Of a stretch of DNA of 64,000 bases, positions 20,165 to 31,917 are shown piece after piece. The position numbers and the translations under genes were made by a program. The stretch spans positions 113,198 through 177,197 of the forward strand of contig NZ_SMBY01000004.1 of the NCBI RefSeq assembly GCF_004342665.1, in the 5' to 3' direction. Each line of letters opens with the position of its first letter. The first letter of the stretch is position 1. The notes under the pieces are model-generated. The model did not search any database, had not been told where the DNA came from, and saw only the letters and a list, made by a program, of their open reading frames with translations. The stretch comes from Samsonia erythrinae (GTDB lineage Bacteria > Pseudomonadota > Gammaproteobacteria > Enterobacterales > Enterobacteriaceae).

Positions 20165-21211
20165 GTGGAATTACTTTCTCTGTACGGGTTATTTCTGGCT
20201 AAGGCTCTCACCATTGTTATCGCGATTGGCGCGCTGGTCGTGCTGGCATTCGGGATGACGCAGCGTAAGCGTCAACATAAAGGTGAATTGCAGGTGACGA
20301 ATCTGGGCGAGCAATATCAGGAAATGCAGCGGGAGATGCAGACGGCCTGTATGAGCGATATTGAGCGGAAACTGTTAGCGAAACAAGAGAAGAAGAAAGA
20401 GAAAGAAACCGCGAAGCAGGATAAACAGCGCGCCAGACGCGGCGAAGAGAAAAGTGCCAAGCCGTGCCTGTATGTTCTCGATTTTAACGGCAGTATGGAT
20501 GCGGGAGAAGTCAGCTCGCTGCGTGAAGAGATTTCCGCCGTCCTCGCCGTGGCGAAACCGCAGGATGAAGTGTTGCTGCGTTTGGAAAGTCCAGGCGGCG
20601 TGGTGCACGGTTATGGGCTGGCGGCATCGCAATTACAACGCTTGCGTCAGGGCGGAGTGCGACTGACGGTTGCTGTGGATAAAGTGGCCGCCAGTGGCGG
20701 ATATATGATGGCCTGCGTAGCCGATCGCATTGTGGCGGCGCCATTTGCAATCGTGGGCTCTATTGGCGTGGTGGCGCAGATCCCCAATTTTCACCGTCTG
20801 CTGAAAAATAAAGATATTGACGTTGAGCTGCATACCGCAGGGGAATTTAAACGCACGCTGACGTTATTTGGGGAAAATACCGAGCAGGGCCGTGATAAAT
20901 TCCGTGAAGATCTGAATGTGACGCACCAGCTGTTTAAGGCGTTTGTGCAGCAGATGCGCCCGTCGTTGGATATTGATGCGGTTGCGACGGGTGAACACTG
21001 GTTCGGTTCACAGGCGAAGGAATTGGGGTTAGTTGACGCCATCGGCACCAGTGATGATCTGCTGATTGCCGAAATGGCCAGCCATGAAGTATTGAGCGTG
21101 CGTTATACGCGCCGCAAACGCCTGTTGGATCGTTTAACGGGGAGTGCGGGAGAAGCGGCGGAACGTTTGATGCTGCGCTGGTGGCAACGTGGTGCGAAAC
21201 CGCTGCCCTAA
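20165..21211 (+). CDS. sohB: Probable protease SohB
   Basis: A 348-residue inner-membrane S49-family peptidase (SppA-like). The N-terminal membrane helix (about 5-30) is followed by a charged coiled-coil linker (about 40-95) and the protease domain. The catalytic Ser is in VAASGGYMMACVAD and the general-base Lys in GEFKRTLTLFGENTE. The start is a GTG at 20165 with GAGGG eight bases upstream, giving VELLSLYGLFLAK like E. coli (349 residues); the upstream TTG at 20150 has no better signal. Multicopy sohB compensates for loss of DegP in E. coli; its natural substrates are unknown. Confidence 0.93.
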   Translation: MELLSLYGLFLAKALTIVIAIGALVVLAFGMTQRKRQHKGELQVTNLGEQYQEMQREMQTACMSDIERKLLAKQEKKKEKETAKQDKQRARRGEEKSAKPCLYVLDFNGSMDAGEVSSLREEISAVLAVAKPQDEVLLRLESPGGVVHGYGLAASQLQRLRQGGVRLTVAVDKVAASGGYMMACVADRIVAAPFAIVGSIGVVAQIPNFHRLLKNKDIDVELHTAGEFKRTLTLFGENTEQGRDKFREDLNVTHQLFKAFVQQMRPSLDIDAVATGEHWFGSQAKELGLVDAIGTSDDLLIAEMASHEVLSVRYTRRKRLLDRLTGSAGEAAERLMLRWWQRGAKPLP

Positions 21212-21277
21212 GGGGCGACACATGGACGCTGAGTAACGGCGTCTGCGTTCAGACTGCATGGCGTCAAACAACGATAA

Positions 21278-21295
21278 CGCCCGCGAAAGCGGGCG
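21278..21295 (-). terminator. Hairpin between sohB and yciN
   Basis: CGCCCGC-GAAA-GCGGGCG is a 7-bp stem with a stable tetraloop. On the reverse strand it is followed by TTATCGTTGTTT, so it probably ends yciN and may also act for sohB. Confidence 0.55.
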
Positions 21296-21301
21296 CTGTC
21301 A

Positions 21302-21571
21302 TCAATCGATCAGATAATATTTTTCAGATAAAACATGAGCAAGGTGCTTGAACATATTAAACGCAGCGGTGCTTTTTAAGGTTGGCATGCCGCTCCCATC
21401 AAGAAAAAATTCGCCGCGAAAAACCAACACACCGTTTTTTTGTTCTACGCTATTGGCGACCATGCCGTGCAGATAATCATCGTGATGTTGAATGATGTCA
21501 TTGGCTTCAGCCAATAGCGTCTGACGGTCAATAGGACGTTTTTCTTCGTTAACCTGATGCTCAACTGACAT
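21302..21571 (-). CDS. yciN: YciN family protein
   Basis: An 89-residue cytoplasmic protein of the DUF2498 family. The C-terminal [20 protein letters not shown] segment is nearly identical to E. coli YciN (83 residues). The ATG at 21571 has GGAG seven bases upstream, better than the open extension to 21616. Function is unknown. It lies divergent from topA as in E. coli. Confidence 0.92.
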   Translation of the reverse strand: MSVEHQVNEEKRPIDRQTLLAEANDIIQHHDDYLHGMVANSVEQKNGVLVFRGEFFLDGSGMPTLKSTAAFNMFKHLAHVLSEKYYLID

Positions 21572-21895
21572 GATTGCTACTCCTGTGTTCACCCTTGAAA
21601 ACGGTGATATTTGCACTATTCAATAACCGTATGGCCAATTCCATCTGGCAAAAGGGTACTGCGATACGGTTGTAGCGTAAAGGGTAGATTGTGATGCAAA
21701 CTGGCTACATCTTAGGGGTTTATCTGCCGATACTCCGTTTGGCAAGAAAAGAATAAAACAGGATTTCCACGCTAATTAGGTTGCGCGGTGACATTTATCA
21801 GGTAGAGTGTGGGATTTTCCGCAGGCAGTAGAGTACGCTCTGAATGCCCCGAAAAATATCTGATTTTCAGAAGAATTCAGCAGGTAATAGTACAT
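21572..21895. other. Intergenic region between yciN and topA
   Basis: Divergent promoter region of about 324 bp. E. coli topA has several promoters, some heat-shock dependent; I could not assign individual boxes with confidence and see no small gene. Confidence 0.5.
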
Positions 21896-24499
21896 ATGGG
21901 TAAAGCTCTCGTTATCGTCGAGTCCCCGGCAAAAGCCAAAACGATCAATAAGTATTTAGGCAAGGACTACGTGGTGAAATCCAGCGTTGGTCATGTGCGC
22001 GATCTGCCGACGAGTGGCTCAGCCAGTAAAAAGAGCGCGGACTCAGACTCAACCAAAGACAAAACAAAAAAGAAAGTCAAAAAGGATGAGAAATCCGCGC
22101 TGGTTAGCCGCATGGGCGTCGATCCTTATCATGGCTGGAAAGCCAATTATGAAATCCTTCCTGGTAAGGAAAAGGTTGTCTCCGAATTAAAAACGCTGGC
22201 GGAAAATGCCGAACACATCTATCTCGCAACCGACCTTGACCGCGAAGGGGAAGCCATTGCCTGGCACCTGCGGGAAATCATCGGGGGGGACGAACAGCGT
22301 TTCAGCCGCGTGGTGTTTAACGAAATCACCAAAAACGCCATAAAGCAGGCGTTTGAAAAACCGGATACGCTGAATATTAACCGTGTTAATGCCCAGCAGG
22401 CGCGCCGGTTTATGGATCGCGTGGTGGGTTACATGGTCTCCCCGCTGTTATGGAAAAAAATTGCCCGGGGATTGTCTGCCGGGCGCGTCCAGTCGGTTGC
22501 GGTGCGCTTGGTCGTTGATCGCGAACGCGAGATCAAAGCGTTCGTACCGGAAGAATACTGGGAACTGCACGCCGATTTGCTGGCAGGCGGCGATATTCAG
22601 CTGCAAATGCAGGTAACGCACCATAACGGCAAGCCGTTTAAACCCGTCAATAAAGAACAAACGCAGGCGGCGATCGGCCTGCTTGAGAAAGCTCGCTATG
22701 TCGTTGCAGAGCGTGAAGATAAGCCGACCAGCAGTAAGCCGGGCGCGCCTTTCATCACGTCAACGCTGCAACAGGCGGCCAGTACGCGTCTCGGTTTTGG
22801 CGTGAAGAAAACCATGATGATGGCGCAGCGGCTGTATGAAGCGGGCTACATCACCTATATGCGAACCGACTCGACTAACCTGAGTCAGGACGCGCTGACG
22901 ATGGTGCGGGCCTATATTGCCGATGAATTCGGCAAACGCTACCTGCCCGAAGCGGTAAATACTTACAGTAGTAAAGAAAATTCGCAGGAAGCGCACGAAG
23001 CCATTCGACCTTCCGATGTGGGCGTGTTGGCCGACAGCCTGAAAGACATGGAAGCTGACGCTCAGAAATTGTATCAGCTGATCTGGCGTCAGTTTGTTGC
23101 CTGCCAGATGACCCCGGCAAAGTACGATTCCACGACGCTGATCGTCAATGCTGCGGATTATCAACTGCGTGCCAAAGGCCGTACTCTGCGTTTCGATGGT
23201 TGGACGAAAGTCATGCCGGCGCTACGCAAAAATGACGAAGACCGCACGCTACCAGCCGCGGCGGTCGGTGAGACGCTGGCGTTGCAGACGCTTCTTCCGG
23301 GGCAGCATTTCACCAAGCCGCCGGCGCGTTATAGCGATGCTTCTTTGGTTAAAGAACTGGAAAAACGCGGCATCGGTCGTCCATCCACCTATGCGTCCAT
23401 TATTTCGACCATTCAGGATCGCGGTTATGTCCGGGTAGAAAACCGGCGTTTCTATGCCGAGAAGATGGGCGAAATTGTTACCGATCGGCTCGAAGAGAAC
23501 TTTCGCGAGCTGATGAATTACGATTTCACCGCCCGGATGGAAAGCAGCCTCGATCAGGTCGCGAATAATCAGGCGGAATGGAAAGCCGTGTTGGATGAAT
23601 TCTTCAACGAGTTCACTCAGCAACTGGAAAAAGCCGAGCAGGATCCCGAAGAAGGGGGCATGCGGCCTAATACCATGGTGCTGACCAGCATTGACTGCCC
23701 CACCTGTGGCAGAAAGATGGGGATCCGCACCGCCAGTACCGGCGTCTTCCTGGGCTGTTCCGGTTATGCGCTGCCGCCGAAAGAGCGCTGCAAAACCACG
23801 ATCAATCTGATACCGGAAACCGAAGTGTTGAACGTATTGGAAGGGGATGATGCGGAAACCAACGCGCTTCGCGCCCGCCGCCGCTGTGAAAAATGCGGTA
23901 CGGCGATGGACAGCTACCTGATCGATAATCAGCGCAAGCTGCACGTTTGCGGCAATAACCCGGCCTGCGATGGTTATGAAATCGAGACCGGCGAGTTTCG
24001 TATTAAGGGGTACGACGGCCCGATCGTCGAGTGCGAAAAATGCGGCGCCGAAATGCATCTCAAAATGGGGCGATTCGGTAAGTATATGGCGTGCACCAGC
24101 GACACCTGTGGTAACACGCGTAAGATTCTGCGCAATGGTGAAGTTGCGCCGCCGAAAGAAGATCCGGTGCCGTTGCCTGAATTGCCCTGTGAGAAGTCTG
24201 ACGCCTATTTTGTGTTACGTGATGGCGCGGCTGGGGTCTTTCTGGCTGCTAACACATTTCCGAAATCTCGCGAAACACGCGCGCCATGGGTAGAAGAGCT
24301 GGTACGGTTCAAAGATCGTTTGCCGGAGAAGTTGCGCTATCTGGCTGAAGCGCCCGTGGTCGATAAAGACGGTAATAAGACGCTGGTCCGTTTTAGTCGT
24401 AAAACCAAACAGCAGTATGTCACATCCGAGAAAGACGGCAAGACAACGGGCTGGTCGGCGTTTTACGTTGACGGTAAATGGGTCGAAGGGAAGAAGTAA
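21896..24499 (+). CDS. topA: DNA topoisomerase I
   Basis: An 867-residue type IA topoisomerase that relaxes negative supercoils. The TOPRIM domain (about 1-155) has [11 protein letters not shown] and the acidic TDLDREGE motif; the catalytic tyrosine is Y321 in ITYMRTDST. The C-terminal part carries three Cys4 zinc ribbons ([30 protein letters not shown]) followed by zinc-free ribbon domains. The frame is open 29 codons upstream; the ATG at 21896 gives [16 protein letters not shown]. It has E. coli length (865) and no anomalies, and is followed by a strong terminator before cysB. Confidence 0.98.
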   Translation: MGKALVIVESPAKAKTINKYLGKDYVVKSSVGHVRDLPTSGSASKKSADSDSTKDKTKKKVKKDEKSALVSRMGVDPYHGWKANYEILPGKEKVVSELKTLAENAEHIYLATDLDREGEAIAWHLREIIGGDEQRFSRVVFNEITKNAIKQAFEKPDTLNINRVNAQQARRFMDRVVGYMVSPLLWKKIARGLSAGRVQSVAVRLVVDREREIKAFVPEEYWELHADLLAGGDIQLQMQVTHHNGKPFKPVNKEQTQAAIGLLEKARYVVAEREDKPTSSKPGAPFITSTLQQAASTRLGFGVKKTMMMAQRLYEAGYITYMRTDSTNLSQDALTMVRAYIADEFGKRYLPEAVNTYSSKENSQEAHEAIRPSDVGVLADSLKDMEADAQKLYQLIWRQFVACQMTPAKYDSTTLIVNAADYQLRAKGRTLRFDGWTKVMPALRKNDEDRTLPAAAVGETLALQTLLPGQHFTKPPARYSDASLVKELEKRGIGRPSTYASIISTIQDRGYVRVENRRFYAEKMGEIVTDRLEENFRELMNYDFTARMESSLDQVANNQAEWKAVLDEFFNEFTQQLEKAEQDPEEGGMRPNTMVLTSIDCPTCGRKMGIRTASTGVFLGCSGYALPPKERCKTTINLIPETEVLNVLEGDDAETNALRARRRCEKCGTAMDSYLIDNQRKLHVCGNNPACDGYEIETGEFRIKGYDGPIVECEKCGAEMHLKMGRFGKYMACTSDTCGNTRKILRNGEVAPPKEDPVPLPELPCEKSDAYFVLRDGAAGVFLAANTFPKSRETRAPWVEELVRFKDRLPEKLRYLAEAPVVDKDGNKTLVRFSRKTKQQYVTSEKDGKTTGWSAFYVDGKWVEGKK

Positions 24500-24533
24500 G
24501 CGCGTTTTGTCGCTATCCGTGCCCAACTGCCAC

Positions 24534-24563
24534 AAAAAACCAGTCGTTAGACTGGTTTTTTTG
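24534..24563 (+). terminator. topA terminator
   Basis: AAAAACCAGTC (24535-24545) and GACTGGTTTTT (24550-24560) form an 11-bp stem with a GTTA loop followed by further T residues. Confidence 0.9.
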
Positions 24564-25828
<1,265 letters not shown>

Positions 25829-25849
25829 GCTTTTTTCATCGCTGATTTT

Positions 25850-25884
25850 GAAATAAAAAAGCCAGACGTAATCTGGCTTTTTTT
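25850..25884. terminator. Terminator between cysB and dtpA
   Basis: AAAAAGCCAGA (25856-25866) pairs with TCTGGCTTTTT (25872-25882). A-run and T-run on either side suit both convergent genes. Confidence 0.9.
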
Positions 25885-25937
25885 GTTCGGCTGGCGCAGT
25901 CCCCAGCCTTTGGCTGAAAAATGCGACTAGGCAAGCG

Positions 25938-27455
25938 TCAGGCGGATACCGACGAGTTCACCTTCACTGCCGGCGTTTCCGGCGCATCCTGAGTCATGCG
26001 CGTCAGCTTCGGCGCAGTCAGCAGCATCAGCAGCGCGATGACACCCGTAACAATGCCTATCTGCATAAAGACATCACTGTAAATCTCAAGAGAGACAAGC
26101 GGGTCTACGACGTTATCAGGAACGGCCATCATATTGGCGACATAGCCCGCGATGATGGCGGCGCCCGCACTGGTCAGGAACCATGCCCCCATGATAAAGC
26201 CCATCAGACGCTGAGGCACAAGCTGAGCCACCATCGCCAGACCCAGACCGGAGATCATGAGCTCGCCAATGCTTTGCAATCCGTAGCACAGGATGAGCCA
26301 GTTGATGGACACGATCCCCCGTTCATTCGCCATGCTAGCCCCCCACGGTAAAACCAGAAAGGCGCCGGAACAGAGCACCATGCCAATGGCGAATTTGTAT
26401 GCCATCGGCAACTGGTCACCCAGTTTGTTATAAAGCGCGGCCAGAATCGGACTGGCAACCATGATCCAGAATGGGTTTAGCGCCTGATACTGCTCAGGTT
26501 CAAAGGCGAAGCCTAAAATTGAGTGCTCGACATTGCGGATCGCAAAGAAGTTCAGTGATGTCGGCATTTGGTTATACAACACAAAGAAGACAATGGCTTC
26601 CAGCATCAGCAGTAGAGCGACGATCATTTTCCGACGTTTAGTTCCTTGAACGGAAAACATCTCTTTGATAAAAATGACGACGACAGCCAGCGCGATAAGC
26701 GCCAGGATCCAACGGGCAACAGACTGGTTATGCAACAGCCAGGTGGAGACGGTAATCAGCACGACAATGCCTGCCAGCGAACCGGATAATTTCGTCAGAT
26801 TTAGCGGCAGAAAGTCGGGTTTGGAACCTTGCGTGCTGACCCATTTGCGGCAGAACATGAAATTAACCAGCGTCAAAATCATGCCGATCACGCTCAAAGA
26901 AAAGGCCACGCTCCAGCCGTAACGTACCGCAAGCCATGGCGTAGCCAGCATAGAGAAGAAGGAGCCGATATTTATCGCCATGTAGTACATGGTGAAAGCG
27001 CCATCCAGACGCGGGTCGTCTTTGGCGTAGCAGGTCGACAGTAATGAAGACGGATTGGCTTTAAACAGGCCATTACCGACGGCGATTGTCGCCATACCGA
27101 CATAGACCCAAAAGACACTATGGTCTGAGTAAGCTATCATGGCGTAGCCTACGGCTAAAACTATCGCGCCCAGCACGATCACGCGTTTCGTTCCGAGAAC
27201 TTTATCACCCAACCAGCCGCCGATGGCGACAAAACCATACACCAGCGCGCTGAATGAAGAGAAGAGCGTGATGGAGTCGGCCTCTGACATCCCCAGCATT
27301 TTGACCAGATACACCGCCATAATGCCTTGTAGACCGTAGTAACCGAAACGCTCCCACAGTTCGATGCTAAAGATGAGATAAAACGCTTTTGGTTGCTTGA
27401 AAGCATTCATGCTAATGCTTTCATTAGATTCGCTGTTTTTGTTTGCTATTGACAC
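25938..27455 (-). CDS. dtpA: Dipeptide/tripeptide permease A
   Basis: A 505-residue proton-dependent oligopeptide transporter of the PTR2/POT family with 14 membrane helices. The proton-coupling motif [10 protein letters not shown] is in helix 1, with [15 protein letters not shown] and [12 protein letters not shown] signatures further on. The frame is open to 27527, but a GTG at 27455 preceded by AGAGG gives [20 protein letters not shown], matching the E. coli N-terminus (500 residues). In E. coli dtpA also follows nth, but closely; here a 725-bp spacer intervenes. Confidence 0.95.
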   Translation of the reverse strand: MSIANKNSESNESISMNAFKQPKAFYLIFSIELWERFGYYGLQGIMAVYLVKMLGMSEADSITLFSSFSALVYGFVAIGGWLGDKVLGTKRVIVLGAIVLAVGYAMIAYSDHSVFWVYVGMATIAVGNGLFKANPSSLLSTCYAKDDPRLDGAFTMYYMAINIGSFFSMLATPWLAVRYGWSVAFSLSVIGMILTLVNFMFCRKWVSTQGSKPDFLPLNLTKLSGSLAGIVVLITVSTWLLHNQSVARWILALIALAVVVIFIKEMFSVQGTKRRKMIVALLLMLEAIVFFVLYNQMPTSLNFFAIRNVEHSILGFAFEPEQYQALNPFWIMVASPILAALYNKLGDQLPMAYKFAIGMVLCSGAFLVLPWGASMANERGIVSINWLILCYGLQSIGELMISGLGLAMVAQLVPQRLMGFIMGAWFLTSAGAAIIAGYVANMMAVPDNVVDPLVSLEIYSDVFMQIGIVTGVIALLMLLTAPKLTRMTQDAPETPAVKVNSSVSA

Positions 27456-28180
27456 AAAGACCTCTGATTTTACCTGTCTCGTTTTTTTAAACAAGAAAAT
27501 AACGAGAGTAATACAGTGAAACTGCATCCTCTTTTCATTGTTATAAGGAGGAGAAACGGCGCTATCTTGACGTTATTTTAGGAACAGGCAAGTCGTTTGA
27601 CATGTTTTGTTACAAGTGGGTTGAGTTGCGGGATAAAGCCATAAATTAAATATTATGCAGAGTTTAATATTATTGCTTCCTTTTGCTGTAAATGATTATC
27701 TCGCCACACCGTGCTTATTTTTTATCAAAGGCATATAACCTGGCTTTTTATTGAAAGCGAGAGCATATCATTATGTATGAATGGATATATGGTTAAATAT
27801 TTTGCATATCACGCGCTATCCAGTGAGAGTAAAAAATCATCAGTGGCAGGTCGCAGGGTGCATAATGAAATAATCACTTGGCGTGACTTTCAATCACTAA
27901 ATTTTCTATTAAAAATAACTTATTTGCCTCAAATAGTGGTTATCTGCGTTTTTATACAGGATCGTGCTTCAGCGCTGAAAGATTAAAACGGGTAGACCGG
28001 GCCCGCAGGGGCGCTCCCGGCGAATGGACCGGAGGAGGGGATGATGTTTGGCAGAGACAACCGGAATCGCCGGTGACGCTGATTTCTCTGTGACGCGACT
28101 CGTTACTGCCTGATGCGAAGGCCCGCTATGACCTGACTGTCTGTTTGAGCGGTTTCCCTGAGGTCTGCTATTCCCCCGGA
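27456..28180. other. Long spacer between nth and dtpA
   Basis: A 725-bp stretch with no recognisable gene. The half nearer dtpA (27540-27960) is AT-rich and probably holds the dtpA promoter and a long leader. The half nearer nth (27970-28180) is GC-rich with an abrupt change at about 27970. Open frames exist at 27711-27986 (+, 91 codons) and 27969-28211 (-, 80 codons, overlapping the nth stop), but neither resembles a protein I know. Confidence 0.5.
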
Positions 28181-28816
28181 TTAAACGTCCACCTTCTCGC
28201 CAAATTCGCACAGATCTTCAATCAGGCAGGAACCGCAGCGTGGTTTGCGCGCGACACAGGTATAACGACCGTGCAGGATTAGCCAGTGGTGGCAGTCCAC
28301 TTTGAATTCTGCCGGAACGACCTTCAGCAACTTTTCTTCTACCTGTTCCACATTTTTACCCGGTGCAAATCCGGTACGGTTACTGACGCGAAAAATGTGC
28401 GTATCAACGGCAATCGTCGGCCAGCCAAAAGCCGTATTCAGAACGATATTTGCCGTTTTTCGTCCGACGCCGGGTAACGCTTCTAATGCCGCGCGATCTT
28501 CAGGAACCTGTCCCTGATGCTTTTCCAGCAGAATACGACAGGTTTTGATGATATTTTCCGCCTTGCTGTTAAACAGCCCAATCGTCTTGATGTAGCTTTT
28601 AACGCCATCGACGCCAAGTGCGAGCAGGGTTTCCGGCGTGTTGGCCACCGGGTAGAGTCGGGCGGTCGCCTTGTTGACGCTGACATCGGTGGCTTGTGCA
28701 GAAAGTAAAACGGCGATCAGCAGCTCAAACGGCGTACTGAAATTCAGTTCGGTTGTGGGGTGGGGATTCGCGGCGCGTAGGCGGCTTAAAATCTCAATCC
28801 GTTTGGTTTTATTCAC
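28181..28816 (-). CDS. nth: Endonuclease III
   Basis: A 211-residue bifunctional DNA glycosylase/AP lyase that removes oxidised pyrimidines. The helix-hairpin-helix [10 protein letters not shown] contains catalytic K120, and D138 is in AVDTHIFRV. The [4Fe-4S] ligands C187, C194, C197 and C203 (spacing 6-2-5) are all present. The protein is the E. coli length. Its start overlaps the rsxE stop by 4 bases, so it is the last gene of the rsx operon. Confidence 0.98.
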   Translation of the reverse strand: MNKTKRIEILSRLRAANPHPTTELNFSTPFELLIAVLLSAQATDVSVNKATARLYPVANTPETLLALGVDGVKSYIKTIGLFNSKAENIIKTCRILLEKHQGQVPEDRAALEALPGVGRKTANIVLNTAFGWPTIAVDTHIFRVSNRTGFAPGKNVEQVEEKLLKVVPAEFKVDCHHWLILHGRYTCVARKPRCGSCLIEDLCEFGEKVDV

Positions 28817-29520
28817 AGCGGTTCTCCCACGGCATTCGTCACCGGCGTCGTGTTTTCCTTGCGGGATACGACACGCGCCCGACGCCGCTTCATTCTTTCG
28901 TCGATCAGGTATTTTACCGCCAGTAACAGGCCCAGCCCGATAAATGCGCCCGGCGGCAGCATAGCCAGCAGGAAGGGTGAGTCGAGGTGAATAACCTCGA
29001 TACGAAGCGCCTTAGCCCAATCGCCCAGCAGCAAGTCCGCGCCGTCGAATAACGTACCATTCCCCAGAATCTCACGCCCCGAGCCAAGCACCACCAGCGC
29101 GCTGGTGGCGCCTAATCCCATCGCCAGACCATCAATGGCTGAAGGAAGGACGGCGTTTTTTGAGGCAAAGGCTTCCGCGCGCCCAATGACGATGCAGTTC
29201 GTGACAATCAGGGGAATAAAAATCCCCAGTGATTGATATAAACCGTAGGCATACGCGTTGATTAACATCTGTACGACACTGACCACCGAGGCAATGATCA
29301 TGACGTAAATAGGAATGCGGATTTCCACGGGCACCCAGCGCCGCAGCGCGGAAACCGACATATTGGTACAAACGAGCACCAGCGTCGTCGCCAGCCCTAA
29401 CCCCAGCGCGTTAGTCGCCGTTGAGGAGACGGCCAGCAGAGGACAAAGCCCAAGTAGTTGCACCAGTGCCGAGTTGTTTTTCCATAGTCCTTCAATAAAA
29501 AGGGCTTTGATTTGACTCAT
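28813..29520 (-). CDS. rsxE: Rsx complex subunit E
   Basis: A 235-residue polytopic inner-membrane protein of the RnfE/NqrD family with about six helices ([17 protein letters not shown] and the [16 protein letters not shown] segment are family hallmarks). In the Rsx/Rnf complex it pairs with RsxA, the two having inverted topology, around a membrane iron-sulfur site. In E. coli the Rsx complex keeps the SoxR sensor reduced. It overlaps rsxG by 4 bases and nth by 4 bases. Confidence 0.96.
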   Translation of the reverse strand: MSQIKALFIEGLWKNNSALVQLLGLCPLLAVSSTATNALGLGLATTLVLVCTNMSVSALRRWVPVEIRIPIYVMIIASVVSVVQMLINAYAYGLYQSLGIFIPLIVTNCIVIGRAEAFASKNAVLPSAIDGLAMGLGATSALVVLGSGREILGNGTLFDGADLLLGDWAKALRIEVIHLDSPFLLAMLPPGAFIGLGLLLAVKYLIDERMKRRRARVVSRKENTTPVTNAVGEPL

Positions 29521-30146
29521 GGGTTTCCTCCACAGGCGGACAGCGTGTTGATGTGCGGCGGCAGTGTTTGCAGATAGAGTGTACTACGCTTTACGCCATT
29601 GATAACGGCGCGTGGCGTAATGGTCGCGCCGGTAAACTGATCGAACATACCGCCTTCTTTCCTGACTGCCCAGCGGGCATCATGCTCGCCCTTTACCGTT
29701 TGTCCACTGAATCGGGTTATCCAGTCGGAGATGCGCTCTTCAATTTTATCACCCAACCCCGGTGTTTCATGATGTTCGGTGACGCGGACGCCGAAAACTT
29801 TGCCATTAAAATCGGCGCCAATCAGCAAATGAATCGCGCCGGAATAGCCATCTGGCGCGGTACTTTCCAGTGCGGCGGCTATCGGTTCGCCATGATGACG
29901 TGCGATAAACACACGGTGTGGCGCTGACGAACCTAATGCGGGGTCGGTGACAATGTAACATTCTTTTTGCAAGTCATTATCGTATAACTCGGCCGGCACG
30001 ACCTGATCCAACAGCATTTTTTGTTGTAATTGTGCCTGATGCGAGATTGTCGGCTCTGTTAGCTCGTTGACGACGGCGGTTAATGCCGTCGTCAAGGCGG
30101 CAAACAGCGCCAGCGTCATCGCGTGGCGGCGCATCGTACTCAACAT
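29517..30146 (-). CDS. rsxG: Rsx complex subunit G (FMN-binding)
   Basis: A 209-residue protein with one N-terminal membrane helix (about 8-28) and a periplasmic FMN-binding domain. The covalent flavin site is T175 in [20 protein letters not shown] is also typical. It carries electrons between the membrane subunits. It sits between rsxD (10-bp gap) and rsxE (4-base overlap). Confidence 0.96.
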   Translation of the reverse strand: MLSTMRRHAMTLALFAALTTALTAVVNELTEPTISHQAQLQQKMLLDQVVPAELYDNDLQKECYIVTDPALGSSAPHRVFIARHHGEPIAAALESTAPDGYSGAIHLLIGADFNGKVFGVRVTEHHETPGLGDKIEERISDWITRFSGQTVKGEHDARWAVRKEGGMFDQFTGATITPRAVINGVKRSTLYLQTLPPHINTLSACGGNP

Positions 30147-30156
30147 GGTCTGCTCC

Positions 30157-31212
30157 TTAGCGATGGTGGCCGTAAGCGCGTGGCTTGGTGTAATAATCGA
30201 TCAGCGGCACCGTGATGTTCGCCAGCAGAACGGCAAACGCCACGCCGTCCGGGTAACCACCGTAGGTGCGGATCAGCCATACCAGTAGCCCGATTAGCGC
30301 GCCGAAAATCAGCCGTCCGCGATTAGTGGTTGATGCGGTAACGGGGTCGGTTGCAATGAAAAAGGCGCCCAGCATCGTCGCGCCCGACAACAGGTGCAGC
30401 AGGGGCGGTGCAAATTTTTCGGGCGCGAGCGTCCAACTGAGAAGGGCGCAGAACATCAGCGAGAGCAGTAAACTGACCGGAATATGCCAGCGAATAGTGC
30501 CGCGTATTAATAAAAACAGCCCGCCGACGAGGAAACCGAGGTTAACCCACTGCCAGCCAATGCCGGAAAGCAATTGAGCAAATAGCGGCTGTTGCAGAAT
30601 AGCCTGTGACGTTTGACCGGAGCGCAAACCGGTTTTAAAGGTATCCAGCGGGGTAGCCTGACTTACGCCATCCATGTTCTGCATCAACTGTTGCATTGTC
30701 TGCCCGGCATGCGTCTGCCCGGTGAAAATGGTCATCAAGGCATCATGAAAACCGACCGGCGCGGTTTGCAGCGGCGCAGGCGGCAACCAGCTTGTCATTT
30801 GGACTGGGAACGAAATCAGCAGCACGACGTAGCCGATCATGGCCGGGTTAAAGGGGTTTTGCCCCAGTCCGCCATACAGTTGCTTAGCGATAATGATCGC
30901 GAAGGCGGTGGCGATCACCACCATCCACCAGGGGGCGAGCGGGGGCAGGCTGATACCGAGCAGCACAGCGGTCAGCAGCGCAGACTGATCGGACAGCGTG
31001 GTACGAACGGCGAACTTTCTGAGTGACAGTGTCACGCCTTCTGCAATCAACGCGGTGACGGATGCCAGCGCAACCTGAATCAGGTTACCGTAACCAAAAA
31101 AATAGCACTGGGCCAGCATGCCCGGTATACAGGCGAGAATAACCAACAGCATGATGCGCTGGGTGCGCTGCTGGTTATGTGTGAACGGTGAACTCGCAAT
31201 TCTAAAGGCCAT
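30157..31212 (-). CDS. rsxD: Rsx complex subunit D
   Basis: A 351-residue inner-membrane subunit of the RnfD/NqrB family with about nine helices. The covalent FMN threonine T187 lies in [20 protein letters not shown] and [13 protein letters not shown] loops are conserved. Its ATG directly follows the rsxC stop (TAAATG), so the two are translationally linked. Known role: part of the ion-coupled electron-transfer complex. Confidence 0.96.
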   Translation of the reverse strand: MAFRIASSPFTHNQQRTQRIMLLVILACIPGMLAQCYFFGYGNLIQVALASVTALIAEGVTLSLRKFAVRTTLSDQSALLTAVLLGISLPPLAPWWMVVIATAFAIIIAKQLYGGLGQNPFNPAMIGYVVLLISFPVQMTSWLPPAPLQTAPVGFHDALMTIFTGQTHAGQTMQQLMQNMDGVSQATPLDTFKTGLRSGQTSQAILQQPLFAQLLSGIGWQWVNLGFLVGGLFLLIRGTIRWHIPVSLLLSLMFCALLSWTLAPEKFAPPLLHLLSGATMLGAFFIATDPVTASTTNRGRLIFGALIGLLVWLIRTYGGYPDGVAFAVLLANITVPLIDYYTKPRAYGHHR

Positions 31213-31917
31213 TTATTCCTCTTTGTATGACGATGCTTGCGCGGCCCTGCGGGCTTTGACACGGGCGATGGCGGCGGCAACGGCGGCTTTGCGCGGATCG
31301 GTGGTCGCCGGCGTTGCAGGCGCGGCGGCAGGCTCTGCCGGCGACTCGGCATCGACGGACGCCAACGACGCTTGCGGATCGGTCGCCGCTTGTTGTGCGG
31401 CCTTGCGGGCTTTGACGCGGGCGATGGCGGCTTTACGCGGATCGGTGGTCGCCAGCGTTTCAGGCGCGGCGGCAGGCTCTGCCGGCGACTCGGCATCGAC
31501 GGACGCCAATGACGCTTGCGGATCGGTCGCCGCTTGTTGCGCGGCCCTGCGGGCTTTGACACGGGCGATGGCGGCGGCAACGGCGGCTTTGCGCGGATCG
31601 GTGGTCGCCGGCATTTCAGGCGCGGCGGCAGGCTCTGGCGGCGACTCGGCATCGACGGACGCCAACGACGCTTGCGGATCGGTCGCCGCTTGTTGCGCGG
31701 CCCTGCGGGCTTTGACGCGGGCGATGGCGTCAGCGACGGCGGCTTTACGCGGATCGGTGGTCGCCGGCGTTGCAGGCGCGGCGGCAGGCTCTGCCAGCGA
31801 CTCGGCATCGACGGACGCCAACGACGCTTGCGGATCGGTCGCCGCTTGTTGTGCGGCCCTGCGGGCTTTGACGCGGGCGATGGCGTCAGCGACGGCGGCT
31901 TTGCGCGGATCGGTGGT
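31213..31917 (-). repeat. Tandem repeat tract inside rsxC
   Basis: Near-identical 156-bp units at 31762-31917, 31606-31761 and 31450-31605, a 144-bp unit (12-bp in-frame deletion) at 31306-31449, and a truncated last unit at 31213-31305 that ends in the stop. All unit lengths are multiples of three, so the frame is kept. Confidence 0.93.

Noticed and set aside
23249..24058. 269-codon open frame opposite topA
   Set aside because: Wholly inside the well-supported topA gene on the other strand; composition explained by codon bias.
27600..27625. Possible second Ter site (ATGTTTTGTTACAAG)
   Set aside because: It does not contain the TGTTGTAACTAA core; the resemblance is superficial.
27711..27986. 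91-codon open frame in the nth-dtpA spacer
   Set aside because: AT-rich, no recognisable domain or ribosome site; not enough to call a gene, although the spacer itself is reported as a finding.
31213..31917. CRISPR-like periodic array
   Set aside because: The units are contiguous without unique spacers, have protein-coding periodicity of 156 and 144 bp, and lie inside rsxC.
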